The notes under the pieces: generated by a model
Told to the model about the DNA's origin: nothing
What the model saw: the letters and a program-made list of their open reading frames with translations, nothing else
Database searches by the model: none
Made by a program: the position numbers and the translations under genes
Shown here: positions 33,754 to 42,223 of the stretch, piece after piece
Layout of the letters: each line of letters starts with the position of its first letter
Numbering within the stretch: position 1 is the first letter of the stretch
From: Halobacillus fulvus
GTDB taxonomy: Bacteria; Bacillota; Bacilli; Bacillales; Halobacillaceae
Reading direction: 5' to 3'
Assembly (NCBI GenBank): GCA_004078665.1
Contig: SCFO01000002.1
Location: 558,001-622,000, forward strand
Length of the DNA: 64,000 nucleotides

Positions 33754-35271
33754 ATGTCTAAATTGAAATCAGCGGCCATATGGGTCACATTGCTAGCTTT
33801 ATTGTTAAAATTGATCGGATTCGTCCGAGAAGTATTCATCGCTAAGGAATTCGGTGCCAGCGACTACACCGACGGTTTCCTCCTAGCGTTCACATTCGTC
33901 ACCTTGTTGAAAACGTTAATCAAAAACGGCTTCAACTCCGTTTTTTTACCGGAATACTTAAAAGACAAGCGACATAATCCACAACAGGCGGACCGAAACG
34001 CCAACGGGATGTTGAACTACACGATTCTGCTCTTGATCGGCGTCACCATCGTCTGTTACTTACTGACTCCTTACATCGTCCTGTTATTCGGTGATATGAC
34101 CGAGACGACGAAAATGGTAGCTACGAGAATCACGAGGGTCTTTTTCCTCTTCACGCTCATCATTGGACTGACAAGTGTCCTGGAGTCTTACCTGCAGGCT
34201 GTTCGCAGCTTCGTACCGAACCAAATCGTCAACCTGCTTGGAACGCTCGTTGCGACGCTGTTCATCATTTTCTTCGCCGACCTATGGGGGATTTACAGCA
34301 TCGCGTACGGCTTCATTGCAGGACTTGGAATTGGACTGCTTATTCAGGTTTATTATTTGTACAAATACGGTTACCGCTGGGAATTTACGTTCAATGTCGA
34401 TAAGCAATTTGCGAAGACGTTCTTCCTATTGTTCGTTCCGGCGTTGTTGCACGCCTCCGTCGGCCATATCAACGTTTTCGTCGATAAGGCGTTTGCATCT
34501 GGTACAGTAAGCGGTGCGGTTACGTATTTGAACAACGCATCCCTCTTGATGAGTATCCCGAGCGCTATCTTCCAGTCTTCGATTTTGGCGATCATTTTCA
34601 CGCTTTTGTCGGAGCAAAATGAACAGAAAGAAAAGTTCAAAGACACGCTTTACTCAGGCTATCAAATCGGGTTGCTAGGCCTTGTTCCGATTGGTGTAGG
34701 ATTATTGCTACTGGCGAATCCTATCATTTCGTTCATCTTTGAACGAGGAGCATACACAGCCCAGGATACGGCCAACACGGTCCTTGTCCTGTATAATTAC
34801 ATTCCGATGCTTGTAACGATGGGAATCATCCTCATCCCGATCAAGGCGATGTACGCCCTCGGCAAAACGCGCAAACTACTGCTGATCAGTTCGACGACGA
34901 TCATATTGAACATCGTGTTCAACTACCTGTTCTTGAACTGGTTCGGCTACCCGGGTCTCGCGCTTTCGAGCTCCGTCGTGAACTTCTACTATGTCCTATT
35001 TGTCAGCTGGGCGATCTATCAGGAGATGCCTAAGGGAGAAGGAACGAAAGTGATCAAGCTTGTATTCAAAGTTCTGATCCCGTCTGCATTGATGGCAGTG
35101 CCGATTCTATTGCTGACGTTCTTTACGCCAGTCAGCGAGTTGGCTTCCTTGGTTCAACTGATCATTCTCGTGCCAGTAGGCATTATCACGTATATTATCG
35201 GGCTGTACCTGTTTTACAGGGAAGGCTTTAATCAGATGTTGAATTTTGTGAAGAGAAGAGCTAAGAAGTAA
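33754..35271 (+). CDS. murJ: MurJ/MviN-type lipid-linked oligosaccharide flippase
   Basis: 505 residues with 13-14 membrane helices. The N-terminal KLIGFVREVFIAKEFGASDYTDGFL and FFLFTLIIGLTSVLESYLQA are typical of the MurJ branch of the MOP superfamily. It would move a lipid-linked cell-wall precursor across the membrane. In this locus it may serve the surface polymer rather than lipid II, since many Bacillaceae have several MurJ paralogues. AAGAGG lies before the ATG; a separate unit after the tagO terminator. Confidence 0.85.
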   Translation: MSKLKSAAIWVTLLALLLKLIGFVREVFIAKEFGASDYTDGFLLAFTFVTLLKTLIKNGFNSVFLPEYLKDKRHNPQQADRNANGMLNYTILLLIGVTIVCYLLTPYIVLLFGDMTETTKMVATRITRVFFLFTLIIGLTSVLESYLQAVRSFVPNQIVNLLGTLVATLFIIFFADLWGIYSIAYGFIAGLGIGLLIQVYYLYKYGYRWEFTFNVDKQFAKTFFLLFVPALLHASVGHINVFVDKAFASGTVSGAVTYLNNASLLMSIPSAIFQSSILAIIFTLLSEQNEQKEKFKDTLYSGYQIGLLGLVPIGVGLLLLANPIISFIFERGAYTAQDTANTVLVLYNYIPMLVTMGIILIPIKAMYALGKTRKLLLISSTTIILNIVFNYLFLNWFGYPGLALSSSVVNFYYVLFVSWAIYQEMPKGEGTKVIKLVFKVLIPSALMAVPILLLTFFTPVSELASLVQLIILVPVGIITYIIGLYLFYREGFNQMLNFVKRRAKK

Positions 35272-35291
35272 TCTGTAGTTCCAAGTGACTC

Positions 35292-35420
35292 GTTTCCGTC
35301 ATCAAATGAGAGCTTGGAGGGGCAGGGAATCACTCGCTTCCCATGGGCGGGCGCTGAGCTTCCTCCCATAGGAGTCTCGCTATTTCCCACCCCTCCTTCC
35401 TTGAATGGAGGATCGGAAAC
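35292..35420 (-). repeat. palindromic intergenic element, copy 5 (internally deleted)
   Basis: 129 bp; the ends are intact (GTTTCCGTCATC ... GATCGGAAAC) and the orientation matches copy 3, but about 40 bp of the central part is missing, so CGCTGAGCTTCCTC runs directly into CCATAGGAGTCTCGC. It starts 20 bp after the murJ stop. Confidence 0.87.
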
Positions 35421-35497
35421 ATCACATCTAGATCATGTAATAAGCGGGCAAGGCACATACTCTAGACCATTGTATAAAATCATCACGGGAGTTTAAT

Positions 35498-35554
35498 CCA
35501 AAACCGAAAACCGCAGGGCGTCAGAGAGTTGATGCCCTGCGGTTTTCGGTTTGG
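35498..35554. terminator. long hairpin between converging genes
   Basis: Twenty-one paired bases (one bulged A): CCAAAACCGAAAACCGCAGG... at 35498-35519 and its complement at 35534-35554, with a 14-nt loop. Probably a bidirectional terminator for murJ and the glycosyltransferase, though it lies 226 bp after murJ and has no strong external T run. Confidence 0.55.
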
Positions 35555-35584
35555 AGAGGAGTTGTCTGCCAGATTGCAGCTGTT

Positions 35585-35795
35585 ATCAGCGACATTCCTT
35601 CCATTATCGGCCACTGAATGTTCAGGGAAGAGTCTTATCCGCCAGAATTTCCTTAGATCAATCCGCTTAATCCGTATATTCGTCCACAATCTATAGAGAT
35701 CAATCCACTTTTCCGCCCAATCAATCCACTTCACCGAATCAATCTATCTTCACCTGTTTATCGTCCAAAACCGATAGCATATCAGCCACCATCCG
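35585..35795. repeat. degenerate 21-bp tandem array C (ATCRATCCA family)
   Basis: Cores at 35585, 35606, 35637, 35657, 35678, 35699, 35720, 35738, 35760 and 35781; spacings 21, 31, 20, 21, 21, 21, 18, 22, 21. The same order of spacings is seen in array B. The rest of the 630-bp gap 35272-35901 holds repeat copy 5 and a long hairpin; there is no gene. Confidence 0.85.
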
Positions 35796-35901
35796 CGCCG
35801 CGCCCCGCACCAACCCCATGCGAGCGCACCACCAACAAGCGCCTAACCATAATCCCAATACCCAATAACAAAAAAAGCACGCAGCCAAAGCTGCATGCTC
35901 A

Positions 35902-36957
35902 TCACAATACCCTATACAAACGCTCCAACCGTTCAAGCAGTCGATCGAAGCTATATTCCTTCGCTTCTTCTATATTATAAGAAGAAATGCGTTCCATTTC
36001 TTCCTGAGATAGAGAGGATAGCTGCCGAGTGAATCCATCAACATCACCAGGCTCGAACAGATGACCGGCACGCCCGTCCTCAACGACATCCGGCAGCGCT
36101 CCGACCTTCGTCGTCAGGACGACAAGTCCGGCGGCCATTGCTTCAAGAACAGTAATGCTGAGCCCTTCGAAGTAAGAAGGTAACAGAAAGATGTCGGCCT
36201 GATCGAACTGACGGATTTTCGCTTTTCCTGACAGCGAGCCAAGTAGCTCGATATTCAGATCATGCTGATTGGCTTCGTGTTCGACATAGCTCTTCAAAGG
36301 GCCGTCTCCCATCAGCCTGAACTGAATGGAATCGTCATCCTTCAATTTTTTCGCCATCTCCACGATGTCATAAATGCCTTTGTTTTCACTCAGCTTCCCG
36401 ACATAGAGGACCGTTTTGGAATCATAGGAGAATGCAGGGCGGATCTCCTCGAACTCCTCAGCAAAAATCGCATTCGGAATCACTTCATACTTTGCTGAAT
36501 CGACAGGGAACGTCTCGGTGAAACGCTGCTTCCAAGACTCAGAGAGGCAGACGACGCGGTCAGAGGCCTCGAACGTGTCGATCACCATCTTTTTCGTGCT
36601 AGCCCCAGCCTCGTCGTAATACTCCATGAAACGTCCACTATGGACATGGAGGATAACTTTTTTATTCAGCCATTTCGATATCTTTACAAAATAAGAGCTC
36701 TTCGTAAACGCGCGGTATCCGGCTGTGTGGATATGGACGATGTCCGGTTTCTTCCACAGCAGGTAGAAGAAGTACTTGAATAGAACGACCAGGTTGAACA
36801 CTTTCTTATTCAGCGGCTTATCCTTTTTCGGAAAGATATTGAAGTAATCAAGCTCCACATCCATATCCGCATATTTTCTTAAATTGTCGATAAAAGTAGA
36901 GATCCCTCCAATAGGTGGAGGGAGTGGGCCTACTTGCAATACTTTAGTTTTTGTCAT
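35902..36957 (-). CDS. glycosyltransferase family 4
   Basis: 351 residues, GT-B fold. N-terminal VLQVGPLPPPIGGISTFIDN, then the acceptor domain with DIVHIHTAGYRAF and LHVHSGRF; C-terminal donor domain (about 180-350) with TVLYVGKLSENKGIYDIVEM and the EX7E-type SYFEGLSITVLEAMAAGL. Retaining transferase, probably adding one sugar to the lipid-linked polymer unit. Located 21 bp after the polymerase gene on the same strand. Donor and acceptor are unknown. Confidence 0.88.
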   Translation of the reverse strand: MTKTKVLQVGPLPPPIGGISTFIDNLRKYADMDVELDYFNIFPKKDKPLNKKVFNLVVLFKYFFYLLWKKPDIVHIHTAGYRAFTKSSYFVKISKWLNKKVILHVHSGRFMEYYDEAGASTKKMVIDTFEASDRVVCLSESWKQRFTETFPVDSAKYEVIPNAIFAEEFEEIRPAFSYDSKTVLYVGKLSENKGIYDIVEMAKKLKDDDSIQFRLMGDGPLKSYVEHEANQHDLNIELLGSLSGKAKIRQFDQADIFLLPSYFEGLSITVLEAMAAGLVVLTTKVGALPDVVEDGRAGHLFEPGDVDGFTRQLSSLSQEEMERISSYNIEEAKEYSFDRLLERLERLYRVL

Positions 36958-36978
36958 GAATCATAATCTCCTTAGTGA

Positions 36979-38391
36979 CTAGGATTCGAGTTCATTTTGT
37001 CCTGCATGGATCATGTTGACCAGCAGCAATACGAGAGAAATCGCTAGATAAATGGCAACCGCTGGTGCGAATAGAACGTGTCCAGCAAGGAAGGCGATCC
37101 CAGTACCCATTCCGACAGAGGCGAAGAATAGGATGTTCTCTGGTGTGAAGACTCGCTTCGGCATCGTAAATAGACGCTTGATCAGGAAGTAAGCAATGCT
37201 GATGAATGGAACGATCAGCAGGATGATGCCGATGATTCCGAATGAGAAGAACAAGTCGAAGAAGTCCATCTCAATCGTTTTGTCGCGTTCTGTGTAGTTC
37301 CCGGCATAACCCATTCCGAATATCTTCTGAATAGGATCCGCCTCGATATACTGATTCAACATATCAGAGAAATACAAGTTACGAGAACTCAAAATAATAC
37401 GCAGAATCGGGGACTCGATAAAGGAAGCATTCGTTTCCAACTCTTCTTCCGGCACTTCTTCTGCTTCTTCCTCAGGTGTCGGTGTTTCCTCTTCTTCAGG
37501 ATTCTGCTCCTCCTGCTGGGTTTCCTGACTGATCAATCCTGCATCGTTCGTCACGTTCGATACGGCAGGGGAGATCGGTGTAAGCAATAGGAAAAGTCCG
37601 AAGAAAAGAAGAGTAGCGATCAATTTCTTCTGAACGCCTGAAATGGCAGAACGCTTCACCTTACCGGCAATCCACCAGATCAGATAACTCGCAAGAATCA
37701 TGATCGTCGTTCCGAGAACCGCGAAGTATCCGACTTTGGTTCCGATAATGACAGAGGAAGCGGCCAATAGGAACGCAGGGATTAAGAAATAAGCCTGCTT
37801 GAAGGACTGCATTTTCTTCAAGGCATATAAGTACACCATCGGGAAGCTGATCGCTACGATCGAACTGATTTCATTCCCGGAGAAGAACCAGCCTTTGAAT
37901 CCGAACTTATTGTAATCGTAAGTTTCGGAAGCTGTTCCCGTTACGATCGAAATGAACATTGTTGCCGCGACAATCATCATCGCAATCGTGATAGACTTCA
38001 AGATTTGAAGTTTCGTTTCGTTCATCTTGTCGTTATTGGTGAACAACAGAAGATAAGAGCAGAACATGATGATGAAGTATAATGTTTTCGCTACATATTG
38101 AAGCTCCAGAAACACATTAAAAATCGGTTTGTCAAAGAAGTTATAGACTAGCCCGATTCCGACTACGGCGAACAAAGCGAGCAAATAAGGGATCACGTAC
38201 TTTTTGAACGAACTGTTATTCCCGAAGAAAATGAATAAGAGGGAAACTCCCATAAACAGCACACGTACGACAATACCGATCGTAATGCTCATATTCAGCT
38301 GTTTTATTGAGAAAAAGGTAAGGATGTCCAAAACCGGTTGTATTATAATAAACAATAGAAGCAATTTCTTGAAAGACTCGTTGTTGATCAT
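36979..38391 (-). CDS. O-antigen ligase / Wzy-like polysaccharide polymerase with acidic loop
   Basis: 470 residues with about 11 membrane helices. The long outside loop (about 285-360) carries a Glu/Pro/Thr-rich stretch (QETQQEEQNPEEEETPTPEE and more Glu after it) and then RNLYFSDMLNQYIEADPIQK and FGMGYAGNYTERD, similar to the loop of O-antigen ligase family proteins. It would polymerise or ligate repeat units on the outer face. The acidic insert is unusual and may be an adaptation to high salt. Cotranscribed with the GT4 gene. Confidence 0.8.
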   Translation of the reverse strand: MINNESFKKLLLLFIIIQPVLDILTFFSIKQLNMSITIGIVVRVLFMGVSLLFIFFGNNSSFKKYVIPYLLALFAVVGIGLVYNFFDKPIFNVFLELQYVAKTLYFIIMFCSYLLLFTNNDKMNETKLQILKSITIAMMIVAATMFISIVTGTASETYDYNKFGFKGWFFSGNEISSIVAISFPMVYLYALKKMQSFKQAYFLIPAFLLAASSVIIGTKVGYFAVLGTTIMILASYLIWWIAGKVKRSAISGVQKKLIATLLFFGLFLLLTPISPAVSNVTNDAGLISQETQQEEQNPEEEETPTPEEEAEEVPEEELETNASFIESPILRIILSSRNLYFSDMLNQYIEADPIQKIFGMGYAGNYTERDKTIEMDFFDLFFSFGIIGIILLIVPFISIAYFLIKRLFTMPKRVFTPENILFFASVGMGTGIAFLAGHVLFAPAVAIYLAISLVLLLVNMIHAGQNELES

Positions 38392-38521
38392 TCCATAGCA
38401 CCCCGTATATGTAGTTCAATAAAAATTGACACATAGAAGTATAAACCATATTCTAAACGGTGTCTATAAATGCTGGAAATTGTAATAAACCCTTAAAAAC
38501 CGAGAGATTTCGAGAATATAT

Positions 38522-38551
38522 TTGATGTAGATTTCATGTAAGAAGTATAAT
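38522..38551 (+). promoter_or_regulatory. sigma-A promoter for the CapK-like operon
   Basis: TTGATG, 18-bp spacer, perfect TATAAT, 40 bp before the start at 38592. Confidence 0.6.
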
Positions 38552-38591
38552 GGTAAGTTATAGAACCTGAATGCCTATGAGGAGTGCCGAT

Positions 38592-39929
38592 ATGAAAATC
38601 ATCAACCGTTTGAAAATCCGCCTTATGGAAAAAATGAGGAAGACCAATGCGCTCAGCCACTATGAGGCGTATTTGAAGAACCAATGGAGAGATCAACATA
38701 CACTTCAGACAGAACAGAACGAAAAGCTTTCCGCGCTGATCAGTCACGCTTATGAGCAAGTGCCTTTTTACAACGAATATATGAAGTCACACGATATTAA
38801 GCCTGAAGACATCCGGAACGTAGAGGACCTGACGAAGCTTCCTATCGTAGACAAAGCAGAACTGAAACGTCAGAAAGATAAAATTCTGGCGAATGATATA
38901 GAGGACTATTCCCCAGAGGAAAAACGGACAGGTGGATCGACCGGGGAACCGTTCAAGTTCTACCTCCCGAAGAAGTCCCATTCTCTCATGTGGGCGAACC
39001 TTTGGAGAGGGTGGAATGTCGCGGGCTATGAACCGGGCGATAAAATCGGTGTACTCGCCGGTGGCTCGCTCCTATCCGGATTCGATCTGAAACGGAAAGT
39101 CTACTACTACTTGAACAACTGGATCCCTTTTTCTTCTTATAATATGTCCGAAGAAAAAATGGCAGAGTATATTGAGACGATTCAAAAAAGCCGGATCAAA
39201 TTGTTGTACAGCTATTCGTCTTCTGCCTATGAGCTGGCGAATTATATTTTAAAGCATAAAGTCGATATTAAACTGGAAGGCGTCATTACGACCTCAGAAG
39301 TCCTTTTTCCACATTACCGGCAAGCGATTGAGAAGGCTTTCCAATGTGAGGTCTATGATCAGTACGGAGCGAATGATGGTGGAGTGACGGCCTTCGAATG
39401 TCCACACCACGATGGTCTCCATATCGGCATGGAACGCTGTGCCGTCGAAATCGTCGATGATGAAGGGAACCCGGTTCCGGACGGAGTGGAGGGACGGATC
39501 CTCCTCACCGACTTATCCAACTATGCGATGCCGTTCATCCGCTACGAAGTGGGTGATTACGGTGCGCTGACGACCGAACCGTGCTCCTGTGGTCGAGGCC
39601 TGATCCGACTGACGCACATCAAAGGCCGTCAGCAGGAATTCGTGTACAGCGAGAACGAACGGAAGGTCCATGGTGGATTTTTCTCGACGACCTTCAGACA
39701 ATACGACGCTGTCGAACAATTTCAGATTAAACAAGATCGAGTTGGGGAAATAGTCATAAAAGTAAGGCTGAATGATTCTTCTTTTGAAAAAGAATTAGAC
39801 CATATAAAAGAAAGAATTAAAGCCCAGACGGAAATGAAACGTGTTACGATTGAGTTAACCGAGCAATTTGAAAAAACCAAAGGTGGAAAACATAAATTTG
39901 TCATTAACAATGTCGATGAATCTTCATAA
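38592..39929 (+). CDS. CapK-like adenylate-forming enzyme (phenylacetate-CoA ligase family)
   Basis: 445 residues of the ANL superfamily, CapK/PaaK branch. Motifs: RTGGSTGEPFKFY (the ATP phosphate loop, about residue 110), VYDQYGANDGG (adenine site), and the Asp/Tyr region LTDLSNYAMPFIRYEVGD. CapK-like proteins are common in capsule and exopolysaccharide loci, where they may activate an acyl or amino acid group for transfer to sugar; the substrate is not known. Start at 38592 behind GAGGAG; the frame opens 21 bp earlier. First gene of a three-gene operon with the UDP-sugar dehydrogenase and TagA-like gene. Confidence 0.82.
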   Translation: MKIINRLKIRLMEKMRKTNALSHYEAYLKNQWRDQHTLQTEQNEKLSALISHAYEQVPFYNEYMKSHDIKPEDIRNVEDLTKLPIVDKAELKRQKDKILANDIEDYSPEEKRTGGSTGEPFKFYLPKKSHSLMWANLWRGWNVAGYEPGDKIGVLAGGSLLSGFDLKRKVYYYLNNWIPFSSYNMSEEKMAEYIETIQKSRIKLLYSYSSSAYELANYILKHKVDIKLEGVITTSEVLFPHYRQAIEKAFQCEVYDQYGANDGGVTAFECPHHDGLHIGMERCAVEIVDDEGNPVPDGVEGRILLTDLSNYAMPFIRYEVGDYGALTTEPCSCGRGLIRLTHIKGRQQEFVYSENERKVHGGFFSTTFRQYDAVEQFQIKQDRVGEIVIKVRLNDSSFEKELDHIKERIKAQTEMKRVTIELTEQFEKTKGGKHKFVINNVDESS

Positions 39930-39955
39930 TTGTGATGGCTGGAAGGAGTTTAGTT

Positions 39956-41230
39956 ATGAAAAAATCATTATGTGTCATCGGTTTAGGATATATCGGTCTG
40001 CCAACCTCTGTGATGTTCGCCATCCATGGACATAAAGTCCACGGCGTCGACATCAATGAAAAAGCTGTTGAAATGATCAACAACAAGCAGCTTCACATCG
40101 AAGAGAACGGGTTGGAAGAGCGTTTGAAGGAGGCGGTCGAAAGCGGCCATTTCAAAGCCTCCACTCAACCGAAAGAAGCGGATGTATTCATCATAGCGGT
40201 TCCTTCACCAATTCGTGAAGATAAAACGGCCAATCTCGACTACGTGCGCAGCGCAAGCGAAGCGATTGTACCCTTCGTGAAAAAGGGGGACCTCGTCATT
40301 CTGGAATCGACCGTGCCTCCTCGTACCGTTGAGGACGTCGTCATTCCCGAGCTGAAGAAATCCGGACTGGAGATCGGAGAAGACATTTTCGTCTCTCACT
40401 CCCCAGAGCGTGTCATTCCGGGGAAAGTGTTCCAAGAGTTGGTCGACAATGATCGCATCGTCGGAGGCATCAACGAAAAGTCCTCCGCGATGACCAAAGA
40501 GTTATACGAATCGTTTGTCAAAGGGAGCATCCACTTGACGGATGCGACAACGGCCGAAATGGTCAAGGTCATCGAAAATACGTACCGGGATGTGAACATC
40601 GCCTTCGCCAACGAACTGGCCTTGATCAGTGAAAAGGTTGGCGTTAATGTCTGGGAAGCGATCAAGCTTGCCAACTATCATCCGCGCGTCAATATTCATA
40701 CACCAGGACCTGGCGTAGGAGGTCACTGCATTGCGGTCGATCCGTGGTTCCTTGCCGAGATTGAGCCTGATCTATCAAACATTATCCAGCTGTCCCGCAA
40801 TACGAACGATCATATGCCACAATTCACAGCAGACACGATCGAACAGCTGATGAAAGAAAACAACATCACTGACGGTAAGGTCGCAATCTTCGGACTCTCC
40901 TTCAAAGCCAATATCGATGACCAGCGTGAGAGTCCTTCGCTGAAGGTGATCATGAAGCTTGTCGAAAAAGGGATCAGCTTCCAGACGTATGATCCTCATA
41001 TCAAGGACAACGTCGCATCGAACCAGACACAGGATATCGATGAAGCGCTGAATGAAGCGGATGTCGTAGCAATCCTGACCGATCACGATGCGTTCAAAGA
41101 GCTTGACCCTGTCTTTGTCGGCAGCAAGATGAAAAATAAAATCGTTTTTGATACGAAGAATGCTCTTCCGCTTGGAGAATGGGAGTCTGCAGGGTTTCTG
41201 ATCAAGCGATTGGGAGACTCAAAAAATTAG
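39956..41230 (+). CDS. wecC: UDP-N-acetylmannosamine / nucleotide sugar dehydrogenase
   Basis: Four-electron NAD-dependent oxidation of a UDP-sugar to the uronic acid, probably UDP-ManNAc to UDP-ManNAcA. 424 residues: CVIGLGYIGLPTSVMFAIHG (NAD site), AVPSPIREDKTANLDYV, SHSPERVIPGKVF, the Lys/Asn active-site region AEMVKVIENTYRDVNIAFAN, and the catalytic Cys in GPGVGGHCIAVDPWFL. GGAAGGAG lies 7 bp before ATG 39956. A paralogue begins at 62914. Confidence 0.88.
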   Translation: MKKSLCVIGLGYIGLPTSVMFAIHGHKVHGVDINEKAVEMINNKQLHIEENGLEERLKEAVESGHFKASTQPKEADVFIIAVPSPIREDKTANLDYVRSASEAIVPFVKKGDLVILESTVPPRTVEDVVIPELKKSGLEIGEDIFVSHSPERVIPGKVFQELVDNDRIVGGINEKSSAMTKELYESFVKGSIHLTDATTAEMVKVIENTYRDVNIAFANELALISEKVGVNVWEAIKLANYHPRVNIHTPGPGVGGHCIAVDPWFLAEIEPDLSNIIQLSRNTNDHMPQFTADTIEQLMKENNITDGKVAIFGLSFKANIDDQRESPSLKVIMKLVEKGISFQTYDPHIKDNVASNQTQDIDEALNEADVVAILTDHDAFKELDPVFVGSKMKNKIVFDTKNALPLGEWESAGFLIKRLGDSKN

Positions 41231-41249
41231 TAGGGGTAAAGGTGAGATT

Positions 41250-41969
41250 ATGAAGGAAACTTATCTGGGAGTTGATGTAAGCCACTCTTCGTATGAAGAG
41301 CTCAGTCAACAAATATTTGAGGATATCAGACAAAACAGAAAATCCATGATCGTTGCGATTAATCCAGAAAAAATACTCAAAGCCCAAGAGGATCCGAGCT
41401 TGATGACTTTACTCAACAAAGCCGACTATCAAATCCCGGATGGGGTCGGTGTGCTGCTTGCCTCCCGTATGAATAAAGGGAGGATCAGGAAGCGGATCAC
41501 CGGCATTGATATGTTTCTCCTCCTGTGCGAACAGGCATCCCTGTACAACAAGTCCGTCTTTTTGTACGGAGCCAAGCCCGGAATCGCCGAGCAGGCCAAA
41601 GAGAATATGCTGAAGAAATACCCGAACCTGAAGGTATCCGGTGTGCTTGACGGTTATATCAAGGATGAACAGTACGTGATTGATACCATTAACGAAGCGA
41701 AGCCGGACATCTTGTTCGTTGCCCTCGGGAGCCCTGGTCAGGAAAACTGGATCCTCAATCATAAGGACGAGCTCGATGTTAACGTCTTTCAAGGGGTCGG
41801 TGGAACGTTCGATGTCATGTCCGGCCGGATCAAGCGCGCACCAGCGCTCATCCAGAAGCTCGGCCTCGAATGGTTTTACCGTCTGATTCTTGAACCGTGG
41901 CGCATCAAACGCCAGTCCAGACTGCCGCTTTTCTTGTACAAAGTGTGGCAGGATATACGTAGAAAATAA
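41250..41969 (+). CDS. WecG/TagA/CpsF family glycosyltransferase, copy 1
   Basis: 239 residues covering the single family domain: ILKAQEDPSLMTLLNKADYQ, PDGVGVLLASR, the FLYGAKPGIAEQAKENM and LFVALGSPGQENWILNHKDE motifs, and GVGGTFDVMSGRIKRAP. TagA-type enzymes add ManNAc (or ManNAcA) to GlcNAc-PP-undecaprenol. Together with the wecC-like gene just before it, a ManNAcA transferase like E. coli WecG is plausible. AAAGGTGAG precedes ATG by 3-4 bp. Confidence 0.87.
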   Translation: MKETYLGVDVSHSSYEELSQQIFEDIRQNRKSMIVAINPEKILKAQEDPSLMTLLNKADYQIPDGVGVLLASRMNKGRIRKRITGIDMFLLLCEQASLYNKSVFLYGAKPGIAEQAKENMLKKYPNLKVSGVLDGYIKDEQYVIDTINEAKPDILFVALGSPGQENWILNHKDELDVNVFQGVGGTFDVMSGRIKRAPALIQKLGLEWFYRLILEPWRIKRQSRLPLFLYKVWQDIRRK

Positions 41970-41971
41970 GG

Positions 41972-42003
41972 AAGCTGCGCGAATACGCGCGGCTTTCTTT
42001 TTT
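41972..42003 (+). terminator. terminator after the TagA-like gene
   Basis: AAGCTGCGCG and CGCGCGGCTT arms, 4-nt loop, then TTCTTTTTT. Confidence 0.82.
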
Positions 42004-42080
42004 GTTGAGAGGAGTGGTTTGTAGGGGGGGAGCCTGGCGAGGTGAGCGGGCACCGGATTAGCGGGATTCTCCATTTCCGG

Positions 42081-42185
42081 TGTCGAATACTGCATTTGCG
42101 ATGTCGAATTCTATAAGAACATTGTCGAATACTGCATTTGCATTGTCGGATTCTATATGAACTTTGTCGAATACTCCATTAAGCC
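42081..42185. repeat. 21-bp tandem array E (TGTCGAATAC family)
   Basis: Five exact 21-bp steps start at 42081, 42102, 42123, 42144 and 42165. Units 1 and 3 begin TGTCGAATACTGCATTTGC; units 2 and 4 begin TGTCGRATTCTATA, so the array alternates two types as a 42-bp higher-order repeat. A degenerate unit may precede it at 42060. It lies between converging genes, downstream of the TagA-like terminator and ending 39 bp before the csaB stop. Confidence 0.88.
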
Positions 42186-42223
42186 AAAAAAAGAAGCCCT
42201 CCCACCGAAGAGCTCCCACAAAA

